Positions 9,721 through 21,660 of a stretch of DNA of 64,000 nucleotides are shown here, in pieces (the stretch's first letter is position 1; every line of letters begins with the position of its first letter). The stretch is taken from NCBI GenBank assembly GCA_039583875.1, contig CM077165.1:76682757-76746756 (forward strand), read 5' to 3'. A program made the translations under genes and the position numbers. The DNA is from Platanthera guangdongensis (Eukaryota; Streptophyta; Magnoliopsida; Asparagales; Orchidaceae). The notes under the pieces were generated by a model, which saw only the letters and a list, made by a program, of their open reading frames with translations, ran no database searches and was not told the DNA's origin.

Positions 9721-12091
9721 TGTAACACCCCCTATCCGTCGCATAGCATATAGCAGTAGGTCCGGCCGGGGCCCGACGCCATATACCACAGACAGACCGG
9801 GTGGTTACTAAATGGAAACCATCCAACTAATCATAACGTCCTACACAGAGCATTCTAGCGGAAGCAGTTTAAGTTGAAATAGAGAACCCAGCACTAAAGC
9901 ATGAATGTCCACTAGAATAGCCAACCAGGAATGAAGTACATACACCAGTACTGGCCTTAAGGCCTTACAAAAAGGTTTACTTAATGTTACATGATTTACA
10001 AACCACGGCACGCAGGCCGGTCATACATGAATAAAGCAGTAAACACTCCAGTTAGGCCTTCAAGGGCCGGCTTCGCAATTTGGGCTTTAGCCCGCTATTG
10101 ACCGCTTGGTCCAGCAGCACCTGCAAGCAACATAACCACCGCACGGTGGCAAACAAAAAGGCAATGGTAAGCAATGCTGACCAAATTATAATGATCCCGC
10201 CCCCAACTCGGGGCGGCAATGCTCCTTCCATGCAGTTTTATTAGCACAAGCGAGCAATATAATAGCATTCATTTCATCACAGGCGTAGGCTCACAAGGCC
10301 ACACACCCCATGCACTCAGGGCACATTCTCGGTGAACCGGTCGATGTCACGTCAGTTAAAGACATGGACATTCCGGACGCACCACCGCACTTTGACGGCC
10401 AAACATATGAGCAATTTGTCTTCCCGGCATGGGTCACGTCAATTTAAGCCATTGACCGCCGAAGACTCTCATCTATGCCAACGGCAAGTGCCACATAACC
10501 TTAGGTCTCTTTAACCCGAACGACATAGATATGGGTACGGTTCCATCTAACCCATGCTCACGTCGCAACGACAATTTAAGCCATTTGCGCAGGTCAAACT
10601 TCTCCCGAGTCCCATTTCGTCACACAATTTCACATAACTCGGTTATGTTCAAGTTGGCTCTCAGGCCTCCATGTTGGCAAGATCTCGTATCCGCCCAGTT
10701 TTCTTGGTGCACCTTTGGGTTAGTCCCCAAGGCTCCCTGCTGCAATCTACCGCGTAGAAAACCCGAAAAACAAACCATAGCACGGAGTCTTCTCCGGCAT
10801 TTATGCAATGCAACATCACCGATCCAGACCAACATGTCCGGGTAGGCTTCACACATCACGCCTATGTCCGTTCTCGCTTACGGACTCTAAACAACGGGGA
10901 CTTCACATATCTACCCGAAGGAACGCCTCCAACTCTTCGCAAACTCGCGAGAGCGGGCTTCCTATGCAAAGAAAGAGAGCTACTCATGCTCAAGATGAGG
11001 ATCGTTACCCTTGCGTTCCTCTTTGGCGCCATGGAAAAGTAATCGGATGAAAACCACCGCACTAGCGTTGCCTCCGTGGATCAGGAGTCGGCTCGCGATT
11101 CGGAGCTCCGAAGCTCCTCCAATGGCGGGATCTAGCTCCTTCTTACTCCCTTGGCTCTCCTCTCTCTCTAAGGTTTTAGAAAGGTAAGAAGTCAAGAAAA
11201 GTAAGGATTTTCCAAGTCCATTCACGGGTATATCCCTTCAGGAACAACCCTCAGCCGTTGGATCTTCAGTTAAAGAAATGAATGGCTTCGATTCGGGGCT
11301 GAAATGCCCAATCTGGACCGAACACGGCCTGGCACACGCCCGTGTCCAGGGCCGTGTGCCTCATTCGCCGTCAAAATCGAATCACCTGGAACCTCACACG
11401 GGTATCGAACACGCCCGTGTTCGAGCTAACACGCCCGTGTTCCACCTGACACGGCCGTGTACCCCATCATTTTCCCCAAAATCAACCCGAGCACTGCACG
11501 GGTTCGAGGACACGCCCGTGTCCCTACCCGTGTCACCTCAACATGCCTGGACACTAGGCCGTGTACACGGTCTCCACACCCGATACGGCCTCGGACACGC
11601 CCGTGTCCTAGGCCGTGTGCCTTGTCTCGACGATCGTCGAGCAAGATTCGTCGACTTCCGGGACGAGTGTCGACATGGGTCGACACGCCCTGCGACACGC
11701 CCATGTCGCAGGCCATGTGCCCACTCTCGACGCATCGTCGAGCAAAGCTCGTCGACTCCCCGGGATGATCGTCGAGACAGGTCGACAAGCCCTGCGACAT
11801 GCCCGTGTCGCAGGTCGTGTGCCATGTCTCGACACTTCGTTGAACGCAGAGTGTCGACTTCGCAGCCAAGTGTCGACACGGGTCGACACGCCATACGACA
11901 CGCCCGTGTCGCAGGCCGTGTGCCCAGTCTCGACACAATGTCGAGACCAAAGTGTCGACACCCCGTCTCAATGTCGACACAGTCTTGACATGCCCTGGGA
12001 CACGCCCGTGTCCCAGGCCGTGTGCCTACAGCCAGAACCCAAACTGGCCCAAAACTTCCCCCTTCGCTCCTTTGAGTTTCGGGGCGTTACA
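9721..12091 (-). repeat. Element B 5' LTR (2371 bp)
   Basis: Plus-strand ends are TGTAACACCCCC and ...GGGGCGTTACA, an inverted pair typical of plant gypsy LTRs. The right third is a GC-rich array of CACG...CGTG dyads. Many overlapping open frames occur here on both strands but come from the repeat and are not listed as genes. Confidence 0.85.
11326..12030. repeat. ACACGCCCGTGT / GTCGAC dyad array in element B LTR
   Basis: Many copies of ACACG(C/G)CCGTGT, often followed by AGGCCGTGTGCC, mixed with GTGTCGACACGG and CGATCGTCGAG. Larger units of roughly 100 bp recur from about 11600. The array sits at the U3 end of the LTR (minus orientation). A weak minus-strand GATATACC near 11229 could be the TATA site. 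Confidence 0.8.
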
Positions 12092-12179
12092 CGATGATTT
12101 TCTAACTGAGTTCGATGATCGGGCCCTGCCTTCTGCGTTCGACGATTTTTCGAGCAGATTTCATCGAGTGGATCCACCC

Positions 12180-12500
12180 TTGTACTCGAGTAGCTTCCCT
12201 GTGCAGTACTCGAGTAACAGCCGTATACTCGAGTAATTCTCTTGCCTTATACTCGTGTAATTCCCTTATACTCGAGTAATCCCAATGACATACTCGTCTG
12301 ATTCCCTTAGTGCTTGACTACTCCTTCCCGTTACTCGAGTAGTTGTAATGCACCACTCGAGTAGGTCTCTGTTACTCGAGTAGTGGTGATGAGCTACTCG
12401 AGTAGGCCTTCTATTACTCGAGTAGTTGTATTGAACTACTCGAGTAGGTCTTATGTGACTCGAGTGGCGGTATTGATCTACTCGGGTAGGTTTTGTCTGA
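12180..12500. repeat. TACTCGAGTA array in element C 5' LTR
   Basis: About 15 copies of TACTCGAGTA or one-base variants, at intervals of about 20-25 bp, directly upstream of the LTR TATA box. CTCGAG is a perfect palindrome and an XhoI site. One ACTCGAGTAATC unit near 12275 is absent from the 3' LTR. Confidence 0.9.
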
Positions 12501-12588
12501 TACTCAAGTATTCCATCCCCCCCTGCTTCGGGAAAATCGGTTCAGCTGAACCCGGTTTATTTTGCTGTTTTCCCTGTTATCACCTTTG

Positions 12589-12598
12589 GTATAAAAAC
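12589..12598 (+). promoter_or_regulatory. TATA box of element C 5' LTR
   Basis: GTATAAAAAC within TTTGGTATAAAAACC, about 90 bp after the CTCGAG array. It is conserved at 20671 in the 3' LTR. Confidence 0.75.
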
Positions 12599-13442
12599 CT
12601 TCTTCATATTCTTCATCCTCTCTGATTCTTTTCCTCTCAAACCAGAGCGGCGTGAGCAAGATAGAGGTTGTTCGTCCTTAATCCTTCCGGTGGCCGTTGA
12701 CGGTGCTGCGGTGCTCGAAATTTCAAACCGATCGTAGATCTAGAGAGCTCTCGTCGAGATCTGCGCCCTCGTGGTAATTTATTCCCCGTTCCTTGAGATT
12801 TTCTCGTTAAGGCTTTTCGGCCTTAATCCCCTTTACGACCTTTTTGTCTAGATTTCAACTCCGCCCGAAGTCTTTTGCCCCGATCTTCGACGTGGAGCGA
12901 TTCAGAGGACTTTTCCGGTAAAACCAAGGCAAGTGGTGGTTTTCCCCTCGTTTCTCTTTGTCCGATCTGATGCTAACGACTATACTTTCATATTCTTTAA
13001 ATTCTCTGCACTTATTCTTCCAAATCACTGTTATGCTTAATCATTTCAACGATCCTTTGTTGTTGTAAGGTGTTGTCTTGGAAAGTCCGATTTTGTCTGG
13101 TTTTGGTTAATTGTTTCCTGGTACGTTTTATTGATGGTTATGCATGTTTCATCTTTCAACATTTAGCGCGTTAGAATTTACCTAGGACTGTAAATTGCTT
13201 CTAGAGGTTGATCAACTGCGTCTTGGGTTCGGTAATGTCAAGTAGAATCTGTCGAGGCAAATCTAGAGGTATTTGTGTTGTGATTTCTTTGGGTTTCATG
13301 AATGCGGGAGTTAGTGGACGATTCCACCTCCGCAGTGTTGGTTACCTTCACTAGTGCCCTGTGGAAGTCTACCTGGTTTTTCGATGTCTGCGGGGTATGG
13401 TGGAGAGTATGAGACTCCCTCGCAGTTAGACAGATTATATAT

Positions 13443-13590
13443 CCGTTTGTTTTTGGGTGGTGAGTCCAAGAGTGACCACCTCATCGTTGTTGTTTTTGGG
13501 TGGTGAGTCCAAGAGTGACCACCTCGCCCGTTGTTGTTTTTGGATGGTGTGTCCAAGAGTGAGCACTTTGCCCGTGTTTTTTTTTTGGGT
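13443..13590. repeat. About 43-bp tandem repeat in element C 5' LTR
   Basis: Three units of TTTTTGGGTGGTGAGTCCAA followed by GAGTGACCACCTCG. Each unit contains a GGTGGT...ACCACC dyad. The 3' LTR has the same three units at 21523-21660. Confidence 0.8.
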
Positions 13591-14571
13591 AGAGCCGACC
13601 ACAGGCGCCTAATAAAGGTTTTGTATTGTCCTTTCTGGTGAAATATTCTTGTAGTCACCCTTTAGCCTCGTGTATCTGGTGTACTCTTGTTGAACGTGAT
13701 AAATCACGTAGGAGTTATTTTCCTGTTAATTCCCTGTTTACTTTTGTACTTTACTTCAGTGTTTTTTTTGTCTTGGGTTGGTACCCCTGTTGACCTCTGC
13801 TTATTTTGGCTTATTACTTTTCCTGCCACCATTTGTACCTTCTTGCTGAGGTGTTCTGTTTTTGGAATGCCTTAGGTTCAGAGCAGTGGCAGCTAGCAGT
13901 GCTTGTTTTGGAGTTTTCTGAGCGGCAGTGTTGGCCGTGGTTGTTGCCTCATCTCAGCGAGGTAGTTTGTTCTTTGTTTAGTTTTACTAGCTCAGGCATA
14001 CTTTTGTTCGTGGGTTCGTGTCAGCTTGTTGGCGCCCACTTAATTGTTAGTTGTTGATACTTGTTAGCTGCTCATTTCTTTAAATGTGAATGTGGATTAC
14101 TTGTTCTTTGGGAGGATTTATGTTAGGAATGCATGTTAGATATTTTCAACTATAAAATCTACTAATATTACTTCATGCATCACATAATTTTGAAACTCTA
14201 ACATGTTATTTATAGCAACCGTAAAAGCTATCTTTCCTACTATAATAAATTTAGAGTCTTGTGTGGCATGAGTTGTCCTTTAGGGACGTTTTTACTCATG
14301 TAGGATGTTTGAGTTAATCTAATCCAGTATTTTTCCGCAGAGTATAATATATTTTGATTCGTGGACTAGATGAGCCAATAAGCCGAGGGATATGACTACT
14401 TCTGCACTTAATTGATTTTCCTTAAAATAACTTAAAAAGAAACTTTCTTCATGGTTAGTTTGGTGTCTGCTTGAGCGTCCGCAATTATCCCCTGCTGACG
14501 TGGCATCATGACGCTCATTTTCCCTTACTCTGATAAGCTTTATTTGCGGTGAAAATGCGGGTTGTGACAGT

Positions 14572-14583
14572 TGGTATCACCGG
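14572..14583 (+). other. Element C primer binding site
   Basis: TGGTATCACCGG, two bases after the LTR end. It matches initiator-Met type sites at the first eight bases, then diverges. Confidence 0.7.
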
Positions 14584-15247
14584 GAGGTTGCTTGACAATT
14601 TGTCGGGCAACCTTTCCTTATTGGTATTAGGTGTTTAGCATCATATCATACACACACCGATATGTCATCAACACGTCTTGGCTGAAGTACGAACGCTAAA
14701 CTCATAGCATAACATGAAGTATATGGGGCATATTATGTAGTATGAGATGCATAATATGTGTCTGTATATGGATCCACCATAGGGGCAACATGTGAGGGTT
14801 ATGTAGTATGGGATGCATAACCTCACCACATGAATGCGACTAGCATGTTTCTTTTTCATTGCATGAGAATGTTATGTAGTATGAGATGCATAACATTTTC
14901 ATGCGTACGCCGCTCATGACATGCATTAGGGCCTTTTTAGAATGCATAACACAATCATGCATAGCATAACATTGCATAAGCACAACGTGCCAAGCTAAAG
15001 ATTTGCGGGATGACATATATACACACATGGTTTTAAATCGGAAAACGAATATAAATACATGCATTCATGTCATAGGCACAAAAGTCAATAGGATGAGAGG
15101 ATATGATCCTAAGTAGGACATATCATCATTATAAAATCTCAGAGCAAGTTGCAGCATAAGCAAGTGTCTTTTAAGTATGGTCTGAACTAGTCGTGAGGCT
15201 TTGTTGTAAGCTAGGATTTTGATGAGTTGTTCGTTTGCCTTTTAGAA
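14584..15247 (+). other. Element C untranslated leader
   Basis: Non-coding. Holds three spaced copies (about 14732, 14799, 14871) of TTATGTAGTATGAGATGCATAA, each with near-palindromic ends TTATG...CATAA. Further GCATAACAT words follow to about 14980. This is the region where retroelement packaging or dimerisation signals usually lie; that role is inference. Confidence 0.6.
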
Positions 15248-16479
15248 ATGATGCCAAAGCATCCTGCGACGAGGTCGACGCCCGAGTCGGAGGGTGAGTC
15301 ATCAAGTACGCAAAGTGACGCGATTATCTAGAGTCTGTGTCAGAGCAATGAGGCTCTGTCAAGACAATTGGTTGCGATGCAATCGCAAATTGAGTCTTTA
15401 TTATCTACCGCTCCCGCGCAGCAACCTTTAGCATAAGAGCCTGCCTCGGGCCAAGCCGTGCCCGATACCCCTGCTCCTTTGTTGCTCCCGATGGCGATAC
15501 CACCAGAAATGAATTTCATATCTCACTTCTAGTGGTTGGAGCCTCCCACCTTCGACGGGAGTGCTGACTTTGTGATTATAGATGATTGGGTCATCTCCAT
15601 CAACGAGATGTTTTCGTATTCTGGAATTTTAGAAGCTCAGAAGGTGATGATTATAGCCTATCAGTTAAAAGTTCTGGCAAAGAGTTGGTGGATTCGAGAA
15701 AGAGAGAGCCTGAAGGAAGGCTGTACCTAGGAATCTTTTAAGAAGATGCTGCTGAAGAAATTTCTACCCTCGGTCGAGCAAGACCGCCTGATGAATAACT
15801 TCCTGCATCTAGAGCAGAGACAGCTCACCGTGAGCGAGTACGCGATTGATTTTAGCAAACTGAGCAGGTTTGCTCCTGACTTGGTAGCTTCTGAGGAGGG
15901 TAGAGTAAAGCATTTCTTGGGAGGATTAAGAAGCGATGTACAGCAGTTAGCATGCGCTTACCAAGCTGAAAGTTATGCTGAAGCAGTGGAAGCCGCTTTA
16001 AAAGTGGAGGCGATTGAAAATGCCAAGAACCGCGGTGCTGCGGCAAGGAAGGAGAAAAGAAAAGGCGCTGAGGATGGTAGCTCCAGGGCATTTGGCCCTT
16101 CTTCGAAGAAGAAAAGTAAGAAAGTGTGTAGCTTCTGTGGTCCTCCTAGCCACCCCTACGAAAGGTGATTCAAGAGAACTGCCACCCTGAAGTAGCAGCA
16201 GGTGCATGCCATCCAAGTTGCACCAAGGGAGAGCTTGTGTGCTCGTTATGTGCAAGGAAGGGTCTTGATGTGACTCGTTGCTGGATGAAAGAAAGGGTTT
16301 GCTTCCAGTGTGGGCAGAAGGGATACTAGAAGTCTTTGTGCCCCCAGGTTCAGTCCCCACTGCAGTCTGCCCCACCTCGAGCTCTGCCTCCGCCCCCAAA
16401 CCTGGATAAAGGAAAAGGAAAGATGAACATGATGACCAGCGAAGAAGCCCAAACCTCTACGCAAGTGATATCAGGTTAG
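15248..16479 (+). pseudogene. Element C gag pseudogene
   Basis: Reads in one frame from an ATG at 15248 with several in-frame stops (first near 15329, others near 15434, 15531 and 15728). Conserved gypsy gag segments remain: PPTFDGSADF, AYQLKVLAKSWW, FLPSVEQDRLMN, DLVASEEGRVKHFLGGLRSDV. The tail has a basic KKKSKKVCSFC region. A decayed knuckle, CFQCGQKGY then a stop then KSLC, has lost its His and one adjoining codon. Gag would form the element's virus-like particle; this copy cannot. Confidence 0.85.
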
Positions 16480-16545
16480 CCTCAGTTTAATTTATCATTA
16501 TTAGTTATCATTGTTGCCCTAGTTATCGTTCATTTAGTTATGTAT

Positions 16546-16971
16546 GATATAGTTTTAGGGGAGTTTAAGGTGCAGAATAGGTGGGCTCGCATTCTTTTCG
16601 ATTCGGGTGCCACCCATTCCTTTGTGGCCTGGTGATTTTTCGATAAACATCGCCTGGATGTGGACCAATTAGGAGGCTCCTTCAATGTCAAGCTCCCTTC
16701 TGGTGATTCCGTGATATCTAACCAAGGAGTTCTGAGATGCCCTATTTATCTTGGCAATTTTCTGGCCTTTGCGGATCTGATGATTTTGGATCTGTCTGAT
16801 TTTGACGTGATTCTGGGCATGGACTGGCTGTCCAAGTATGATGCGTTCATCCATTGCAAGGCTAAGCCATTGGATTTCAGAATGGATGACGGACAACCTA
16901 TGAGCGTCTATGGATTTCAGGACAGAGTCTCTCCTGTCATTTCTACGGTACATGATTATCGTGCTATATAG
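16546..16971 (+). pseudogene. Element C retropepsin-like protease (broken)
   Basis: Frame +1, while gag lies in frame +2. The aspartic protease motif FDSGATHSFV is intact, but an in-frame TGA follows at about 16633. After it come QLGGSFNVKLPSGD and the conserved DFDVILGMDWL. A TAG at about 16969 separates this from RT, where the family is normally continuous. In the family this enzyme cuts the Gag-Pol polyprotein. Confidence 0.85.
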
Positions 16972-16989
16972 TCTGGTTGCGAGGCGTTT

Positions 16990-19923
16990 TTGGTTTCTAT
17001 TTATGCTCTAGAGACAGCTTTTGTTACGCCACGTCTTGAGGATGTCTCGGTGGTGCGAGAGTTTCCAGATGTCTTTCCTGATCATCTTCCAAGACTTCCT
17101 CCGGAAAGGGAGATAGAGTTTGTGATAGACCTCGAACCAGGTACTCGTCCTATTGCTAAAGCACCGTACCGTATGGCTCTGCGTGAGTTGGACGAGTTGC
17201 GTACTCAGATCGATGAGTTGCTGAAGTGTGGTTTTATTAGACCCAGTACTTCTCCATGGGGTGCTCCTGTTTTGTTTGTTAAGAACAAAGATGGATCGAT
17301 GAGACTTTGTATCGATTATAGGGAATTGAACAAGGTAACCATTAAGAATAGATATCCCCTGCCAAGGATTGATGATTTGTTCGACCAATTGCGTGGTAGC
17401 TCGGTGTTTTCAAAGATCGATCTTCGTTCAGGCTACCACCAGTTGAGGATTCATGGGGCAGATATTCCTCGAACCGCTTTTCGTTCACGGCATGGACATT
17501 ATGAGTTTCTGGTGATGTCTTTCGGTTTAACCAATGCACCCTCTGCTTTCATGGATTTGATGAATCGGGTGTTTAAGGATTTCTTGGACCGATTTGTTAT
17601 TGTGTTCATAGATGATGTCTTGGTGTATTCCTGCAACGTTGAGGAGCATACTCAGCATTTGCGTCTGCTTTTGTCGACCCTAAGGGAGCATAAGTTATAT
17701 GCGAAGTTGAGCAAGTGTGAGTTCTGGTTACCTCAGGTGTCCTTTCTGGGTCATGTGGTAAGCAAGGACGGTATTTCTGGAGACCCGACCAAGATTTCTG
17801 CGCTGATGGAATGGGAGAGACCTTCTTCACCTAAGGAGATTAGGATTTTCTTAGGCTTAGACGGCTATTATAGAAGATTCGTGGAAGGATTTTCGGTGTT
17901 GCCTACTCCTCTAACTAGACTTACTCAGAAGAATACTGCTTTCATTTGGAGTGATAAGTGTGAAGAGACTTTTCAAGAGCTGAAGAAGAGGTTATGTACT
18001 GCTCTGATTTTAACCTTACCTACTGAAGTAGTTGAGTATACTGTCTATGTTAATGCGTCACATATCGGACTTGGTTGTGTGTTAATGCAAGATGGTAAGG
18101 TGATCGCGGATGGATCGAGACAACTAAAGACCCACAAGAGAAACTATCCTATGCATAATTTGGAGTTTGCTGCCATAATTTATGCGCTGAAACTTTGGAG
18201 ACACTTATTATACGGTGCGTTGTGCAAGATCTATACGGATCATAAGAGTTTAAAGTACGTCTTCACTCAGAAAGAAATAAATCTGCGCCAGCGTCGGTGG
18301 TTAGAATATGTGGCGGATTATGAAGTGGAAATTCTTTATCATCCAGGAAAGGCTAATGTAGTAGCCGATGCCTTGAGTAGAAAGACCACCAAGATTTTTA
18401 ATCTGTCGGTGGAGTCCTTGGTAGAAGAATTTTTGTTGATGGATATTGAGGTTGGGAGTAGTACTGTTTCTGCAAGTCTAGAAGCAGAAGAACCGTCTTG
18501 GATTTCCCTTACTCGAGCACATCAGAAGGATGATCCTGATTTGTTGCACCTCCGGAATAGAACTGTGAAGGGAGAGCTACCTGATTTCTCTGTGGACGAA
18601 TTGGACACCTTGAAGTATCGGGGTAGATTTTGCGTCCCCTCCCTTGGCGATATTCGAGCTAAGATCTGTGCTGAAGCTCATGATTCCAGTGTAGCCTACC
18701 ACCCTGGTTCCACTAAGATGTATAAAGATATAAAGCAAATTGTTTTGTGGTCAGGGATGAAGAATGACATCGCAAAGTTTGTATCAGAATGTTATACTTG
18801 TCAGCGTGTTAAAGCTGATCACAGAAGGCCTGGTGGTAAATTGACACCGCTGGATATTCCAAGTTGGAAATGGGAGAGTGTTTCAATGGATTTCATCACC
18901 GGTCTGCCAAAATCTCCCCGTGGGCATGACTCTGTTTGGGTGATAGTCGACAGACTGACAAAGTGTGCTCACTTTGTTCCATTTAAGATTGGGTACTCGA
19001 TGAAGAAGATAGCGGAGTTATATCTTGAATAGGTCATCAGGTTGCATGGTGTGCCTGTTAGCATCGTATCTGATCGGGACTCTAGATTTACGTCTCATTT
19101 TTGGAAGAGTTTACATGAGGGTTTGGGTACCGTTTTAAGGTATTCCACCTCCTATCATCCGCAGACTAATGGTCAGACGAAAAGGGTAAATCAGATTGCA
19201 GAGGATATGATCAGGTGTTATGTTTTGGATGATGGTGGTTCTTGGGATGAGCGTCTCAGACTCATGGAGTTTGCTTACAATAATAGTTATCAAGAGAGTC
19301 TGCAGGTGGCTCCGTTTGAGTCCTTGTATCGGCGGCGTTCTAGGACTCCATTGTTTTTGCCTGAATTTGGTGAGAGACCGTTATTAGGTCCGAAAGCCCT
19401 TGAAGAGATGAATTGTGCTGTGACTCATATTCGGGAAAAGCTTCGTGTGGCTCAAGAGCGCTATGAGAAGTATGCTAATCTACGAAGGGTCGATCTGGAG
19501 TTTGCGGTTGGAGACTTGGGTTTTCTGAAAGTTTCCCCGATGTCTGGCGTTAAAAGGTTTGGAAGGAACCACAAGTTAGACCCCCGGTATGTGGGACCTT
19601 TCCAGATTCTTGACCGCATCGGAGTGTCAGCTTATAGGCTGGAATTACCTGCGACCTTCCCTGTTGTCCATGATGTGTTCCATGTGAGCCAGTTGCGGAA
19701 GTGTGTTCGTAGTGATCGTCAATTCCTTGACTCGATACCCCAGATTCAGCCCAACCTTATATATGTGGAAGAACCTATGCGTATCCTGGATTCTCAAGAG
19801 TGTGTGTTGAGGAGAAAGACCATCCCTATGGTCAAGATTATTTGGAGGAACCAAGACGTCGAGAGCGCGACGTGGGAATTGGAATCGGTGATGAGGGAAT
19901 CTTATCCGCTCCTCTTCTCTTAG
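16990..19923 (+). pseudogene. Element C RT-RNase H-integrase-chromodomain (one stop, lost catalytic residues)
   Basis: One frame broken only by a TAG at 19030. [16 protein letters not shown], the palm motif, and the FIDDVLVYS catalytic pair at residues 208-209, intact. RNase [12 protein letters not shown] has Asn at residue 355 where the family has catalytic Asp (GAT to AAT); TDHKSLKY and [14 protein letters not shown] follow. Integrase: HHCC zinc domain (HDSS, YHPG, ECYTC), first Asp in SMDFITG (residue 634), second Asp in VSDRDSRF after the stop. The third acidic residue is Lys in GQTKRVNQ (GAA to AAA at 19180). The C-terminus, about 19775-19920, reads [24 protein letters not shown]...ATWELE, a group II chromodomain-like tail. 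The copy is dead at RNase H and integrase as well as truncated by the stop. Confidence 0.93.
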
Positions 19924-20017
19924 TTTCAGGTATGTCGTTATGTTTTCAGTTATGTTGGATTTTATCTTTTTTGGTTTGGTTTTGGAGTTGTGATAAGTTT
20001 CGGGACGAAACTTCTTT

Positions 20018-20026
20018 TAGGGGGAG
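20018..20026 (+). other. Element C polypurine tract
   Basis: TAGGGGGAG just after GGGACGAAACTTCTT, a typical gypsy 3' sequence. Ten bases (GCTCGACGAT region) lie between it and the inferred LTR start TGTC at 20036, longer than usual. Confidence 0.65.
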
Positions 20027-20027
20027 C

Positions 20028-20240
20028 TCGACGATTGTCTGGAGCGGGACGAAACTCCTTGGTGCTGTCTGGAGGTCGACGATCGTCGAGTGGAGCTCGA
20101 CGATTGTCATGCTGAGCTCGACGAATTCGTCGAGCGGAGATTGCTGTAGGTCTAGCGGATCTCCGTGTTGAGTTCGACGATTTTCGAATTGGGTTCGACG
20201 ATTTTTGAACTGAGTTCGACGATCGGGCCCTTCTTTCTGC
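20028..20240. repeat. GAGCTCGACGAT(C/T)GTCGA array
   Basis: Six or more copies of (G/A)(G/A)(C/T)TCGACGAT with dyads such as CGACGATCGTCG and CGACGAATTCGTCG, at the very start of the element C 3' LTR. Only the last part of this array is visible in the 5' LTR. Confidence 0.75.
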
Positions 20241-20279
20241 GTTCGACAATTTTTCGAGCAGATTTCGTCGAGTGTATCC

Positions 20280-20600
20280 ACCCTTGTACTCGAGTAGCTT
20301 CCCCATGCAGTACTCGAGTAACAGCTGTATACTCGAGTAATTCTCTTGCCTTATACTCGTGTAATTCCCTTATACTCGTGTGATTCCCTTAGTGCTCGAG
20401 TACTCCTTCCCCGTTACTCGAGTTGTTGTAATGGACCACTCGAGTAGGTCTCTGTTACTCGAGTAGTGGTGATGAGCTACTCGAGTAGGCCTTCTATTAC
20501 TCGAGTAGTTGTATTGAACTACTCGAGTAGGTCTTATGTGACTCGAGTGGCGGTTTTGATCTACTCGGGTAGGTTTTGTCTGATACTCGAGTATTCCACC
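20280..20600. repeat. TACTCGAGTA array in element C 3' LTR
   Basis: Second copy of the palindrome array, with slightly different unit content from 12180-12500. Confidence 0.9.
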
Positions 20601-20670
20601 CCCCCTGCTTTAGGAAAACCGGTTCAGCTGAACCCGGTTTATTTTGCTGATTTCCCTGTTATCACCTTTG

Positions 20671-20680
20671 GTATAAAAAC
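20671..20680 (+). promoter_or_regulatory. TATA box of element C 3' LTR
   Basis: GTATAAAAAC, matching 12589-12598, about 75 bp after the CTCGAG array. Confidence 0.72.
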
Positions 20681-21522
20681 CTTCTTCATCTTCTTCATCC
20701 TCTCTGATTCCTTTCCTCCAGAACCAGAGCGGCTTGAGCGAGATAAAGGTTGTTCGTCCTTAATCCTTCCGGTGGCCGTTGACGGTGCTCCGGTGCTCAG
20801 AATTTCAAACCGATCGTAGATCTGGAGAGCTCTCATCGAGAGCTGCACCCTCGTGGTAATTTCTTCCCCGTTCCTTGAGATTTTCTCGTTAGGGTTTTTC
20901 GTCCCTAATCCCCTTTACGACCTTTTTGTCTAGATTTCAACTCCTCCCGCAGTCTTTTGCCCCGATCTTCGACATGTAGCGATTCAGAGGACTTTTCCAG
21001 TAAAACCAAGGCAAGTGGTGGTTTTCCCCTCGTTTCTCTTTGTCTGATCTGATGGTAACGACTATACTTTCATATTCTTTAAATTCTCTGCACTTATTCT
21101 TCCAAATCACTGTTATTCTTAATCATTTCAACGATCCTTTGTTGTTGTAAGGTGTTGTCTTGGAAAGTCTGATTTTGTCTGGTTTTGGTTAATTGTTTCC
21201 TGGTATGTTTTATTGATGGCTATGCATGTTTCAGCTTTCGTCATTTAGCACGTTAGAATTTACCAAGGACTGTAAATTGCTCCTAGAGGTTGATCAACAA
21301 CGTCTTGGGTTCGAGAATGTCAAGTAGAATCTGTCGAGCCAAATCTCAAGGTATTTCTGTTGTGGTTTCTTTGGGTTTCATGAATGCGGGTGTTAGTGGA
21401 CGATTCCACCTCCGCAGTGTTGGTTACCTTCACTAGTGCCCTGTGGAAGTCTACCTTGTTTTTCGATGTCTGCGGTGTATGGTGGAGAGTATGAGACTCC
21501 CTCGCAGTTAGACGGATTATAT

Positions 21523-21660
21523 ATCCGTTTGTTTTTTGGTGGTGAGTCCAAGAGTGACCACCTCGCCGTTATTGTTTTTGGGTGGTGAGTCCAAGAGTGA
21601 CCTCCTCGCCCGTTGTTGTTTTTGGGTGGTGTGTCCAAGAGTGACCACTTCCCCCATGTT
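21523..21660. repeat. About 43-bp tandem repeat in element C 3' LTR
   Basis: Three units with GGTGGTGAGTCCAAGAGTGA followed by CC(A/T)CCTCG, matching 13443-13590. Confidence 0.78.

Larger units (their letters stand above)
7904..12091 (-). mobile_element. Element B: Ty3/gypsy retrotransposon, 5' part
   Basis: Minus strand. From right to left: 5' LTR (9721-12091), primer site, gag with two zinc knuckles, protease C-terminus and the start of RT, cut at 7904 by element A. The rest of pol and the 3' LTR should lie left of the window. Its LTR ends inside the LTR of element C, so B inserted into C. Confidence 0.85.
12092..14569 (+). repeat. Element C 5' LTR (start displaced by B)
   Basis: Aligns with 20196-22652 throughout and ends GGGTTGTGACA at 14569. 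The missing start, matching 20036-20195, should lie beyond the left edge of element B. Confidence 0.9.

Noticed and set aside
11278..12236. Many overlapping open frames on both strands, up to 236 codons, rich in Arg, His and Thr
   Set aside because: They arise from the CACG/CGTG and TCGA dyad array, whose units avoid stops in several frames. No conserved domain, and they lie inside the element B LTR.
19800..20171. 123-codon frame overlapping the end of element C pol
   Set aside because: Out of frame with the clear chromodomain-like tail and runs into the LTR; a shadow frame.
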